DNA of 64,000 bases from VRUE01 sp963695835 (GTDB taxonomy: Bacteria; Actinomycetota; Thermoleophilia; Solirubrobacterales; 70-9). Shown in pieces: positions 1-7,505 of the stretch (within the stretch, counting starts at the first letter, position 1; each line of letters begins with the position of its first letter). Below the pieces are notes generated by a model. The model saw only the letters and a list, made by a program, of their open reading frames with translations. It was not told where the DNA came from and ran no database searches. Made by a program: the position numbers and the translations under genes. The stretch is from assembly GCA_963695835.1 (NCBI GenBank), contig CAVOHR010000002.1:510690-574689 (forward strand). Reading direction: 5' to 3'.

Positions 1-645
1 CTTGCCGCCTCGCGCCCCCCGGTGGGCGCGATCGCCACGGGCATCGCCCGCGGCGCCTACGAGCGGCTGCTGGGCTGGCTGCGCGAGGATCCCGTCGCCG
101 GCGGAATGCTGGAGCGCCAGCACGTGCAGCTTCAGCTGGCCTTCATGGCGGAGGAGATACACCTCGCTCGCCAGGCCTACATGGACGCCGCCACCGAGCT
201 CGACGTCGCCGCCCTCGGCGACGCGCTCGGCCATCCCCTGCTGCGGGGCTTGGCGCTCGTGCCGCCTTCTGTCCGCCGCCGTCCGCGCGTCCGCAGCCTG
301 CTCAGCTCGGCACCGGCTCGCGAGGGGACCGCCAGGTTCCTCAGCCGCACCTCGAGCGACCGGGCGGTCACGCGCTCGCTCGGCCTCTCCTCGCTGGCCA
401 AGGCGCGCGGTGGCGACGTGGCGATGCGAGTCACCCATGCCGCTCTGGAGCTGGTCGGCCTCAGCGACGCGCCGGTCCGCGCCGAGCTGGAAAAGCTGTG
501 GCGCGACGCCAAGCTCACGCAGATCTACGAGGGCACGAACCAGCTCAACCGGGTCGAGGTCTACCGGGCACTGATCGCCGGGGAGACGATGCCGGCGCTG
601 CCGGCGCTCGGCCGCCGCGGGGACTCGGCGGGGGTCGCAGCATGA
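1..645 (+). CDS. acyl-CoA dehydrogenase, C-terminal part (5' end outside window)
   Basis: This is the C-terminal 214 residues of a flavin-dependent acyl-CoA dehydrogenase. The reading frame is open from the first base, so the true start lies upstream. The segment has the usual helical C-terminal domain and ends with the motif QIYEGTNQLNR. In medium- and short-chain enzymes the glutamate of this motif is the catalytic base that removes the alpha proton of the acyl-CoA. The stop overlaps the start of the next, paralogous gene (ATGA), so the two are probably co-translated and may form a heteromer. The acyl substrate cannot be read from this fragment. Confidence 0.88.
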   Translation, partial: LAASRPPVGAIATGIARGAYERLLGWLREDPVAGGMLERQHVQLQLAFMAEEIHLARQAYMDAATELDVAALGDALGHPLLRGLALVPPSVRRRPRVRSLLSSAPAREGTARFLSRTSSDRAVTRSLGLSSLAKARGGDVAMRVTHAALELVGLSDAPVRAELEKLWRDAKLTQIYEGTNQLNRVEVYRALIAGETMPALPALGRRGDSAGVAA

Positions 646-1712
646 GCGTGGCCACGACCCCGGTCACCGGGCCGGCCGAGCGCCGGGAGGTCGTCGCGGT
701 GGCGCGCGAGCTGGGCCGCCGCGAGCTGGCGCCGCGCGCACTCGAGCTCGACGGGGCCGGGCTCGAGGCGCCGGCGGCGGCCTGGGCGCAGGTGGTCGAG
801 GTCGGCTTCGACCGGGCGCTGATCGCCGCCGGCGAGGGCGGCGCCGGCCTCGACCTCCCGACCCTGCTCTCCTGCCTCGAGGAGATCGCCGCCGGCGACG
901 GCGGCGTCGCCCTGCTGGTGCTGCTCTCCAACGCCGCCCTGGCGGCGCTTCCGGCCGAGCGGGCCGCGGAGGTTCCCGCCGGGGAGCGCTGGGCCGTCGT
1001 GCCGGCTCCTCCCGAGGAGGCGCCGACCGGCGCCCGGATCCGCACGGAGGGGCGCGGCGGCGCCGGAACCGTCGTCGGTGAGCTCTCGCCCGCGCTCGGC
1101 GCGCTCGGCGCCGACGGCCTGGTCGTGGTCACGCGCTCCCCCGAGCCCGCCGTGCTCGCCCTGCCCGCCGCCACCGCGGGCATGAAGACGAAGCGCTCCG
1201 AGCCACAGCTCGGGCTGCGGGCCGCGGCAGCCGGCTGCGTCACGTTCACCGGCGCCGCCGCGGAGATCGCCCTGCCCGCCGCCGACGCGGTCGTCGTCGC
1301 GGCACAGTCGCTGGCGCTGCTGCGGGCCGGCGCCGCCGCGATCGCCCGCGGCATCGCCCGCCAGGCGCAGGAGCTCGCCCTCGACTACGCGAATACCCGG
1401 ATCCAGGGCGGGGTGGAGATAATCCGCCACGACGCCGTCCGCGACATGCTTGCGGCGATGCGGGTGCGCCTCGCGGCGGCATGCCCGCCGGCCCCCGGCG
1501 CCGAGGCGGACGAGTCCGCCGGGCTCGCCGCGAAGATCGCCGCGAGCGATGCCGCGGTGGCGACCACGACCGACGCCGTGCAGGTGTTCGGGGGCACCGG
1601 CTACATGCACGAGACCGGCGTCGAGAAGCTGATGCGCGACGCCAAGTGCCTGCAGCTCTGGCCGGAGCCGAACTGGATCGCCCGCGACCTGCTCGTCGAG
1701 CTGCTCGCTTGA
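642..1712 (+). CDS. acyl-CoA dehydrogenase paralogue lacking the canonical catalytic Glu
   Basis: A 356-residue acyl-CoA dehydrogenase family protein. The ATG at 642 overlaps the upstream stop as ATGA; longer in-frame starts inside the upstream gene are unlikely. The C-terminus carries the family motif FGGTGYMHETGVEKLMRDAK. Where active members have I-Y-E-G-T-N-Q, this protein reads L-W-P-E-P-N-W, so the catalytic Glu position is Pro, with a Glu one residue later. In mycobacterial FadE alpha2-beta2 enzymes only one subunit of a neighbouring pair keeps the active site. By analogy, this may be the non-catalytic subunit of a heteromer with the gene before it. That role is inferred. Confidence 0.85.
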   Translation: MSVATTPVTGPAERREVVAVARELGRRELAPRALELDGAGLEAPAAAWAQVVEVGFDRALIAAGEGGAGLDLPTLLSCLEEIAAGDGGVALLVLLSNAALAALPAERAAEVPAGERWAVVPAPPEEAPTGARIRTEGRGGAGTVVGELSPALGALGADGLVVVTRSPEPAVLALPAATAGMKTKRSEPQLGLRAAAAGCVTFTGAAAEIALPAADAVVVAAQSLALLRAGAAAIARGIARQAQELALDYANTRIQGGVEIIRHDAVRDMLAAMRVRLAAACPPAPGAEADESAGLAAKIAASDAAVATTTDAVQVFGGTGYMHETGVEKLMRDAKCLQLWPEPNWIARDLLVELLA

Positions 1713-2929
1713 CTTCGATCGCGACGACACTCGACCACCGGCGGCTCTACCGGCTTCCCTGGTCACTGCCCGACAACGCGATCGCCTGGCTCGAGCCGAC
1801 GAGGAAGTGCAACCTCGCCTGCCTTGGCTGCTACCGCGAGAACGACCCCAAGGGGCACAAGACGCTGGCCGAGGTGCGGAGCGACCTGGAGGTCTTCAAG
1901 CGCTACCGGACCGTCGACGGCGTGTCGATCGCCGGCGGCGATCCGCTCGTCCACCCCGAGATCGTGGAGATCGTGCGGATGGTGGCGCAGGACGGCTTCA
2001 AGCCGATCCTCAACACGAATGGCCTGGCGCTGACGCCCGAGCTCCTGGACGAGCTGAAGCGGGCCGGCCTGACCGGCTTCACCTTCCACATCGACTCCAA
2101 GCAGGGGCGCCCGGGGTGGAAGGACAAGAGCGAGGTCGAGTTGAACCAGCTGCGGCTGCACTTCGCCGAGATGGTGGCCGAGGCCGGCGATCTAGGCTGC
2201 TCGTTCAACGCGACGGTCTACGAGGACACGCTCGAGTACGTGCCGGACGTCGTCGAGTGGGCCCAGCGCCACATCGACATCGTGCATACGGTCGTGTTCA
2301 TCGCCTTCCGCTCCGGTGTCGTCGGCGGCGACTTCGAGTACTTCGCGAACGGAGAGCCGGTCGACTTCCTGGCGGTTCCCTACACCAGCACCGACCAGAC
2401 CCCCCACGAGATCCAGTCGACCGACATCGTGGCGCAGATCCGCACGCGCTTCCCCGACTTCGAGCCGGCCGCCTACCTCAACGGCACCGAGCGGCCGGAC
2501 ACGTTCAAGTGGCTGCTGAGCGGCCGCCTCGGCACCCGGGACAGGATCTACGGCTACGTGGGGCCCCGCTCGATGGAGCTCACCCAGACCTTCCACCACC
2601 TCGCGACCGGGCGCTATCTGGCCTACGCGAAGCCGAACGCGCTCGCACACGGGCGCGCGATGCTGGCCCTCGCCCCCTTCGATCGCCGCCTTCGCAAAGC
2701 TGCCCGCCGCTACGCCCGCGCGCTCGCCCGGAATCCGAGCCTGGCGTCGCGCAGGCTGCACTTCCAGTCGGTGATGGTGATCCAACCGGCCGACATCTCC
2801 GAGGACGGCCGGCAGAACATGTGTGACGGCTGCCCGGACATGACCGTCTGGAACGGCCGCCTGGTCTGGTCCTGCCGGCTCGAGGAGCCGGAGAAGTTCG
2901 GCGACTTCGTGCAGATGGTGCCGAAATAG
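1709..2929 (+). CDS. radical SAM protein coupled to the acyl-CoA dehydrogenase pair
   Basis: A 406-residue radical SAM enzyme. The cluster motif CNLACLGC (CX3CX2C) lies about 33 residues from the start, followed by the GGDP loop (IAGGDPL) that binds S-adenosylmethionine. The C-terminus has further cysteines (MCDGCPDM and WSCRLEEPE) that could hold an auxiliary cluster. The start is taken as TTG at 1709, overlapping the upstream TGA as TTGA; no ATG or GTG lies between it and the conserved region. The substrate is unknown. Tight coupling to acyl-CoA dehydrogenase subunits suggests work on an acyl chain or a lipid, but this is inference. Confidence 0.8.
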   Translation: MTSIATTLDHRRLYRLPWSLPDNAIAWLEPTRKCNLACLGCYRENDPKGHKTLAEVRSDLEVFKRYRTVDGVSIAGGDPLVHPEIVEIVRMVAQDGFKPILNTNGLALTPELLDELKRAGLTGFTFHIDSKQGRPGWKDKSEVELNQLRLHFAEMVAEAGDLGCSFNATVYEDTLEYVPDVVEWAQRHIDIVHTVVFIAFRSGVVGGDFEYFANGEPVDFLAVPYTSTDQTPHEIQSTDIVAQIRTRFPDFEPAAYLNGTERPDTFKWLLSGRLGTRDRIYGYVGPRSMELTQTFHHLATGRYLAYAKPNALAHGRAMLALAPFDRRLRKAARRYARALARNPSLASRRLHFQSVMVIQPADISEDGRQNMCDGCPDMTVWNGRLVWSCRLEEPEKFGDFVQMVPK

Positions 2930-2964
2930 GCAAGCCCGGCCACCACCCGGGGCGCCGTCTCGAC

Positions 2965-3918
2965 GTGCCGGAGCTCGAGCCGCTCTCCCCCGACAGCGCG
3001 ATGCGCCGCTTCCGGCGGCTCGTGGAGATCGCCGCGATTGCCACGGGCCTGTTGATCGTCGTCGGCGGGGTGGTTCGCGTCGGAGACGCCGGCCTGGGCT
3101 GCGGCGCCGCCGGCAGCGGCCTGAACGGCTGGCCGCTGTGTCACGGCAGCCTGGTTCCGAGCGGGCACGCGCACACGATCGTCGAGTACACGCACCGCTT
3201 CCTCGCGGCCCTGGTGGCGATCCTGCTGGCGGCGGTCCTCTGGCAGGCCCTGCGTCGCCTGCGGGGCGAGCGCCGGCTCGTCTACGGGAGCGTCGTCGCC
3301 GTGCTGCTCGTGCTCGTGCAGGCGGTGCTCGGGGGGCTGACGGTCGAGCACGGCCTTCGGGCGGCGCTGGTCGCCGCGCACCTGGGCACCGCGATGCTGC
3401 TGCTCGGCACGTTGATCGCACTCGCGACGGCGGCCCGGCCGCGGCGGGCGGCCGGCGGCTCCGCGCCGCGACGCCTTCGCGCCCTCGCGGCGGTCGCCTG
3501 CGGACTCCTGCTGGCGACCATCGTGGCCGGCGGCGTGATCGCCGGAACGGAGTATCGCGGTGTCCCCGGCGGGGAGACCGAGGGCGCGCATCTCGCCTGC
3601 GGCAGGGAGTTTCCGGCCTGTAACGGCTCGTTCCTGCCCTATGGCGAAAGCGAAATGGTCGACATCCAGCTGGTGCATCGCAGCCTGATGCTGGGGGCCG
3701 TGGCTGCGATCGTGTGGTTCGCGCTGGCGCTGCGCCGCCGCCGGCTCGCGGGCCTGCTTCCCCTCGCGATCGGCGCGGTGCTCGCGGCTCAGGTCCTGCT
3801 CGGCGCGATGAACGTCTGGCTCGGCGAGCACGCCGGGCTCGTCGTCACGCACCTGGGCATGGCTACGTTGCTGTGGGCGCTGGTCGTGGCCGCGGCCTCA
3901 ACCACCTTCTCGCGCTGA
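2965..3918 (+). CDS. ctaA: heme A synthase (CtaA/Cox15 family)
   Basis: A 317-residue polytopic membrane protein that oxidises the C8 methyl of heme O to the formyl of heme A, the cofactor of aa3-type oxidases. About eight hydrophobic segments are visible, with the paired histidine motifs of the family: EYTHRF and AAHL in the first half, LVHRS and VTHL in the second. Cysteine pairs sit in the extracytoplasmic loops (CGAAG/PLCHG and LACGRE/PACNG), as in Bacillus CtaA. GTG at 2965 is used; ATG at 3001 is an alternative. It fits the cytochrome oxidase operon 5 kb away. Its 3' end overlaps the convergent radical SAM gene by 21 bp. Confidence 0.9.
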   Translation: MPELEPLSPDSAMRRFRRLVEIAAIATGLLIVVGGVVRVGDAGLGCGAAGSGLNGWPLCHGSLVPSGHAHTIVEYTHRFLAALVAILLAAVLWQALRRLRGERRLVYGSVVAVLLVLVQAVLGGLTVEHGLRAALVAAHLGTAMLLLGTLIALATAARPRRAAGGSAPRRLRALAAVACGLLLATIVAGGVIAGTEYRGVPGGETEGAHLACGREFPACNGSFLPYGESEMVDIQLVHRSLMLGAVAAIVWFALALRRRRLAGLLPLAIGAVLAAQVLLGAMNVWLGEHAGLVVTHLGMATLLWALVVAAASTTFSR

Positions 3919-5070
3919 GGTCGGCGGGCGGAAGGAGCAGCTCGGGTCGGCCGCCAGATGGTCGCCGGTTACGGCGTAGGCACGCGCACGGCTGCCGCCG
4001 CAGACTTCGCGGAACTCGCAGCGCCCGCACTTGCCCCGCAGGGCGTCCGGGTCACGCAGCTCGCGGAACAGCGGCGAGCTGCGGTAGATGTCGACGGCGC
4101 TGCTGCGGCGAACGTTGCCGGCCGAGACCGGCAGAAAACCGGAGGGCATCACCTCGCCGCGGTGGGAGACGAACATGAAGCCACGCCCGTCGTTGACGCC
4201 CCTCGCCGGCCGGTCGAGCCCGTCGGCGAACCGGAACCCGGCGCCGGACGCCGGGCCGGCCGAGCGCTGGGCGGCGATCCGCCTGTACTGGGGAGCGGCC
4301 GTCGCCTCGATGTCGAACGGCGCCTCGCGGGAGAGCTCGTGCAGCCAGCCGAGCACCCGCTCGTGCCGGGCAGCCGAGAGCATTCGCAGGCGAGCGCCGC
4401 GTCCGGTCGGCACGAGGAAGAACACCGACCACTGCACGACCCCCCACTTCTCCAGCGCCGGCACCATGCGCTCCAGCTCGCCGACGTTCTGCTTGCAGAC
4501 CGTCGTGTTGACCTGCAACGGCAGCCCCTCGGCGTCGGCGTCGGCCATCCCCGCCAGCGTTCGCGCGAAGGAACCCGGGAACCCCCGGAAGCTGTCGTGG
4601 ACCGCGGGCTCGGCCGCGTCGACGCCGAACGCGATCCGACGCACCCCCGCCTCCCGCGCTTCCCGCATGCGGGCGCCGCTGACCAGAGCGGTCGCGGTCG
4701 GGGTGAGCGAGACCCGCAGGCCCCGACGATCGGCATGGGCGGCGAGCTCGAAGAGATCGCGCCGCATCAGCGGATCGCCTCCGGTCAGCACCAGGATCGG
4801 GCGGTTGCCGAAGCTCGCCAGCTCCTCGACCAGCCACCTGCCCTCCGCCGTGGTCAGCTCGAGCGGGTCGCGACGTGGTTGCGCTTCGGCCCGGCAGTGA
4901 CGGCAGGCGTAGGCGCAGGCACGCGTCACCTCCCAGGCGATCGTGAAGGGGGCGCGATCGAAGTCGAGCCCGGCGAGGCGGCGGTCCCGCTCGGCACGGT
5001 CGACATGCACACCGGCGTTCGGCACGCCATGATTCTGAACCGAGCGGCGGCCTGTGACATCGGTGGTCAT
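3898..5070 (-). CDS. radical SAM/SPASM protein (TIGR04053-like, AhbD/NirJ-related)
   Basis: A 390-residue radical SAM protein. It has the cluster motif ACAYACRHC (CX3CX2C), an LTGGDP SAM-binding loop, and a C-terminal SPASM-type cysteine set (GKCGRCEFREVCGGSRARAY and a later Cys). This layout is shared with heme d1/heme b maturases (NirJ, AhbC/AhbD) and with the TIGR04053 group, whose reaction is not established. ATG at 5070 is chosen because a GGAGG lies four bases upstream; GTG-type starts up to 5133 would place a palindrome inside the coding region. Convergence with heme A synthase makes a tetrapyrrole role tempting but unproven. Confidence 0.78.
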   Translation of the reverse strand: MTTDVTGRRSVQNHGVPNAGVHVDRAERDRRLAGLDFDRAPFTIAWEVTRACAYACRHCRAEAQPRRDPLELTTAEGRWLVEELASFGNRPILVLTGGDPLMRRDLFELAAHADRRGLRVSLTPTATALVSGARMREAREAGVRRIAFGVDAAEPAVHDSFRGFPGSFARTLAGMADADAEGLPLQVNTTVCKQNVGELERMVPALEKWGVVQWSVFFLVPTGRGARLRMLSAARHERVLGWLHELSREAPFDIEATAAPQYRRIAAQRSAGPASGAGFRFADGLDRPARGVNDGRGFMFVSHRGEVMPSGFLPVSAGNVRRSSAVDIYRSSPLFRELRDPDALRGKCGRCEFREVCGGSRARAYAVTGDHLAADPSCSFRPPTSAREGG

Positions 5071-5071
5071 T

Positions 5072-5108
5072 CCGCCTCCGTCGCGGATCTCGTCCGCGAC
5101 GGAGGCGG
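5072..5108 (-). repeat. perfect 16-bp inverted repeat (5-nt loop) covering the RBS
   Basis: The arms 5072-5087 and 5093-5108 are exact reverse complements, with loop TCTCG. Read on the minus strand, the downstream arm contains the GGAGG ribosome binding site of the radical SAM gene starting at 5070, and the upstream arm contains CCTCC. The mRNA would form a very stable GC-rich hairpin that hides the Shine-Dalgarno sequence. It may be a translational switch or a palindromic repeat element. Confidence 0.8.
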
Positions 5109-5159
5109 GCTTTGCCCGTCCGCTGCGAGGCACGCGGTTGCAGGAAGGGCTTGGGCCAT

Positions 5160-5173
5160 TTAGGGTGCCCTAA
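5160..5173. promoter_or_regulatory. operator-like site TTAGG-N4-CCTAA (copy 1)
   Basis: TTAGGGTGCCCTAA lies in the divergent region between the radical SAM gene (5070, minus) and the degV gene (5258, plus). A near-identical site lies at 7179-7192, upstream of the LysR gene. The spacing also fits the T-N11-A pattern of LysR-type sites. It resembles, but does not match, half of a DtxR/IdeR iron box. Confidence 0.45.
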
Positions 5174-5257
5174 TCCAGTTCGCCTGACGATGCCAATCAT
5201 CCCCACACCGGCTAGAGGACCCAGGTCCGAGATGCGACCTCCGGCTTGCGCACGCCG

Positions 5258-6127
5258 ATGAAGACGCCCCGTGTAGCGGTCGTAACCGACACCACCGCCT
5301 CCTTGCCGGGCGAGCTGGTCCGCGAGCACGGGATCGGTCTGGTCAGCCTCTACGTCAGCTGGGACGGCCACTCTGCGCGAGAGTCCGACATGAGGGACCT
5401 CGATGCCTTCTACGATCGGCTGCGCGAGGCCCAGCGGCTGCCCACCACCTCGCAGCCGTCGATCGGGGACTTCCTCGAGGTCTACGAGCCACTGGTGCAG
5501 GCAGGGCAGGACATCGTCTCGATCCACCTCTCAGGTGGGATCTCCGGCACCGTCGAAGCCGCGCGGCAGGCGGCAGGACGGATCGCAGAGCGCTCGGGCG
5601 GCGGCCGCGTCACGGTGGTCGATTCGGCGACGATCAGCGGCGGCCTCGCGCTGGTCGTCCTCGGGGCCGTGCAGGCGGCGGCTGGGGGCGGCAACGCCGA
5701 GGAGGTCACCGAGCGCGCCCGGCGCGCACGTGAGGAGATGAAGATGTGGTTCGCCCTCGACACGCTCGAGTACCTGCGCCGTGGCGGGCGAATCGGCGCC
5801 GCCTCGGCCTGGCTTGGATCGGCGCTCAAGATCAAGCCGATCCTCACTCTGGAGGAGCAGATCACCCCGGTCGAGCGCGTCCGCACGCACACGCGCGCGC
5901 TCCAGCGGCTCGTCGACTACGCACAGCAGTGCAAGGCCGACGGCCGTGACGCATGGCTCGTGCAGCACATCCAGGCGCCCGAGCGAGCCAGGCGGCTGGT
6001 CGAGGCCGCAGAGGAGGTCATGGGCACTCCCCCTCTGCTCGTGTCCGAGGTCGGCCCGGTGGGCGGCTGCTACGCGGGTCCGGGAATGCTGGGCATCGGC
6101 GCGATGCCGGCCAAGTACCTCGAGTAA
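5258..6127 (+). CDS. DegV family fatty-acid-binding protein
   Basis: A 289-residue DegV/FakB-type protein. Family members bind a long-chain fatty acid; in Gram-positives FakB presents it to the kinase FakA. The N-terminal motif VAVVTDTTASLP, the TSQPSIGDF segment, the HLSGGISGT loop, and the RRGGRIG and LKIKPIL motifs are all family hallmarks. No FakA kinase is visible in the window. ATG at 5258 is preferred over an in-frame TTG at 5246; neither has a strong ribosome binding site. The 3' end overlaps the convergent LysR gene by 58 bp. The candidate operator at 5160 lies about 85 bp upstream. Confidence 0.9.
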   Translation: MKTPRVAVVTDTTASLPGELVREHGIGLVSLYVSWDGHSARESDMRDLDAFYDRLREAQRLPTTSQPSIGDFLEVYEPLVQAGQDIVSIHLSGGISGTVEAARQAAGRIAERSGGGRVTVVDSATISGGLALVVLGAVQAAAGGGNAEEVTERARRAREEMKMWFALDTLEYLRRGGRIGAASAWLGSALKIKPILTLEEQITPVERVRTHTRALQRLVDYAQQCKADGRDAWLVQHIQAPERARRLVEAAEEVMGTPPLLVSEVGPVGGCYAGPGMLGIGAMPAKYLE

Positions 6128-7104
6128 GCGTCCGGCTGGGACGGCAGCGGCTTCAGGACCTCGAGCAGGTGCCGCACCAGGGAGCGGGCCTGGCAGGGCA
6201 GACCCTCCTCCGCGCTGTGGATCAGCACGAAGCGACGGTGGAAGCGCAGGTCGCCGACCCGGCGCATCACCAGGGTCGGCTCCCCCAGCAGCGACAACGC
6301 CAAGTGGGAGAGCAAGACGGGCTCCCCCTCGGAGATCGCGGTCGCGATCGCCGCGGTCGTACTGCCTATCTCCGCGAGTGGCGGCGCCAGCGACAGGCCC
6401 AGCGTCTCGATCTGCTCGCTCACAGCTCGGCGGCTGTCGGCGCCGGGATCGCGCATGATCATCCGTGTTGCGACGAACTCGGCGAGCTCGATCCGCTCCA
6501 GCGCCGCCCAGGGATGGCTCTCGGGCACCGCGACGACGACCTCGTCCGCGCAGAACGGCGCTTCGCACAGACCCGTCGCCTGCGCATCCGAGGGATCGGC
6601 CGCGGGGACCCCGAGGTCGGCCCGCCCCTCGAGCACCAATGCCCGCACCGCGCTGGAGTTGGCGATCGAGAGCTCCACCGAGAGGTGGTGCTGGTGCCGA
6701 CCCTCGAGGTCCACCAGCAGCGACGGCAGCACGAACTCGGCCATCGTCGGGCTCGCGGCCAGTCGCACCGGCACCGGGTCGGAGGAGAGCCCGTCCATCA
6801 GCGCTTCGACCCTCTCCGCCTCCTCCAGCAGTCGCCGTGAGGCTGCGTAGAGCCGCTCACCCACCGGCGTCGGTGAGACCCCTTTTGGAGATCGCTCCAG
6901 CAGATCGGAGCCGGACAGCCTCTCCAGGCCCCGCAGCCGCTTCGACATCGCCGGCTGGCTGACCCGCAACAGCCGCGCCGCCTTCCCGATGCTGCCCAGG
7001 TCGATCGCCGCGCAGAATGCTCGCAGCTCGGCCAACTCGGGCGTGCGCGCAGGCTTGCCCGCGGAAATGCTGGTGGTCTTGACCCCTTGTTCGGCTTCCG
7101 TCAT
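6070..7104 (-). CDS. LysR-type transcriptional regulator
   Basis: A 344-residue LysR-family regulator. The N-terminal winged helix-turn-helix reads ELRAFCAAIDLGSIGKAARLL followed by RVSQPAMSKRLRGLE. It is followed by a periplasmic-binding-protein-like effector domain (residues about 110-310). ATG at 7104 follows AGGTGG at a good distance; an earlier start at 7152 lacks support. Its gene converges on degV, and a TTAGG-N4-CCTAA motif occurs upstream of both genes, so it may regulate itself and degV or the radical SAM gene. The effector is unknown. Confidence 0.88.
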   Translation of the reverse strand: MTEAEQGVKTTSISAGKPARTPELAELRAFCAAIDLGSIGKAARLLRVSQPAMSKRLRGLERLSGSDLLERSPKGVSPTPVGERLYAASRRLLEEAERVEALMDGLSSDPVPVRLAASPTMAEFVLPSLLVDLEGRHQHHLSVELSIANSSAVRALVLEGRADLGVPAADPSDAQATGLCEAPFCADEVVVAVPESHPWAALERIELAEFVATRMIMRDPGADSRRAVSEQIETLGLSLAPPLAEIGSTTAAIATAISEGEPVLLSHLALSLLGEPTLVMRRVGDLRFHRRFVLIHSAEEGLPCQARSLVRHLLEVLKPLPSQPDAYSRYLAGIAPMPSIPGPA

Positions 7105-7178
7105 TGCCCACCTGTCCGGCCAGCCTCCGCCTCGCAAGTCGAATCTGCGCACGAAGGCAGCGGCTGGCCTCCGCGCTA

Positions 7179-7192
7179 TTAGGCTACCCTAA
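7179..7192. promoter_or_regulatory. operator-like site TTAGG-N4-CCTAA (copy 2)
   Basis: TTAGGCTACCCTAA lies 75 bp upstream of the LysR start. It shares TTAGGSTRCCCTAAT with the site at 5160-5173. Placement upstream of a LysR gene and the T-N11-A spacing fit an autoregulatory LysR site. Confidence 0.45.
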
Positions 7193-7344
7193 TAAGCCCT
7201 CGCAGGCGACGACCGTCGGGATCCACAGGGCGATGGCGGCGACGATCGCCTAGCCCCCGGCGAGGTCTTCCCGTCGACCAGGTGCAGCCTCAGGCTCGTC
7301 GACCCGGCGTTGACCACGAGGACGCCTTCGTCTGTTCGTCGCAT
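7189..7344 (-). pseudogene. N-terminal remnant of acetate kinase
   Basis: Reading from ATG at 7344, the peptide RRTDEGVLVVNAGSTSLRLHL closely matches the phosphate-binding N-terminus of acetate kinase (VLVLNAGSSSLK in known enzymes). After about 25 residues the match ends and the frame closes at 7189, giving only 51 residues against about 400 for a whole enzyme. No later part of the kinase is found nearby. I read it as a decayed fragment or insertion scar, not an active gene. A 15-bp palindrome covers its start. Confidence 0.6.
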
Positions 7345-7377
7345 CACGTTTTCCATGTCATGCATGGAAAACGTGAT
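7343..7377. repeat. perfect 15-bp inverted repeat, 5-nt loop
   Basis: The arms 7343-7357 (ATCACGTTTTCCATG) and 7363-7377 are exact reverse complements around TCATG. This is moderately AT-rich in a GC-rich region and lies at the start of the acetate kinase remnant. It could be an operator, a terminator stem without a T-tract, or a recombination scar. Confidence 0.75.
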
Positions 7378-7505
7378 CGGCTGATCGGCTCCACGGTTCT
7401 CTGCCGAGAGAGATCGGATATGGACATGGAGGCGCCAGCCACAGTAGGGTGTGAGAGAGTCTGAATTGCACACATTCATGTCATAAAGAAGATGGAGGTG
7501 TCGAA

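Noticed and set aside
5071..5133. Upstream start for the SPASM radical SAM gene
   Set aside because: The frame is open to 5133, but only ATG 5070 has a GGAGG at good spacing and the extension is not like the family.
5160..5173. DtxR/IdeR iron box
   Set aside because: The site has TTAGG and CCTAA, but it lacks the full 19-bp iron-box pattern. The copy upstream of a LysR gene makes a LysR site more likely.
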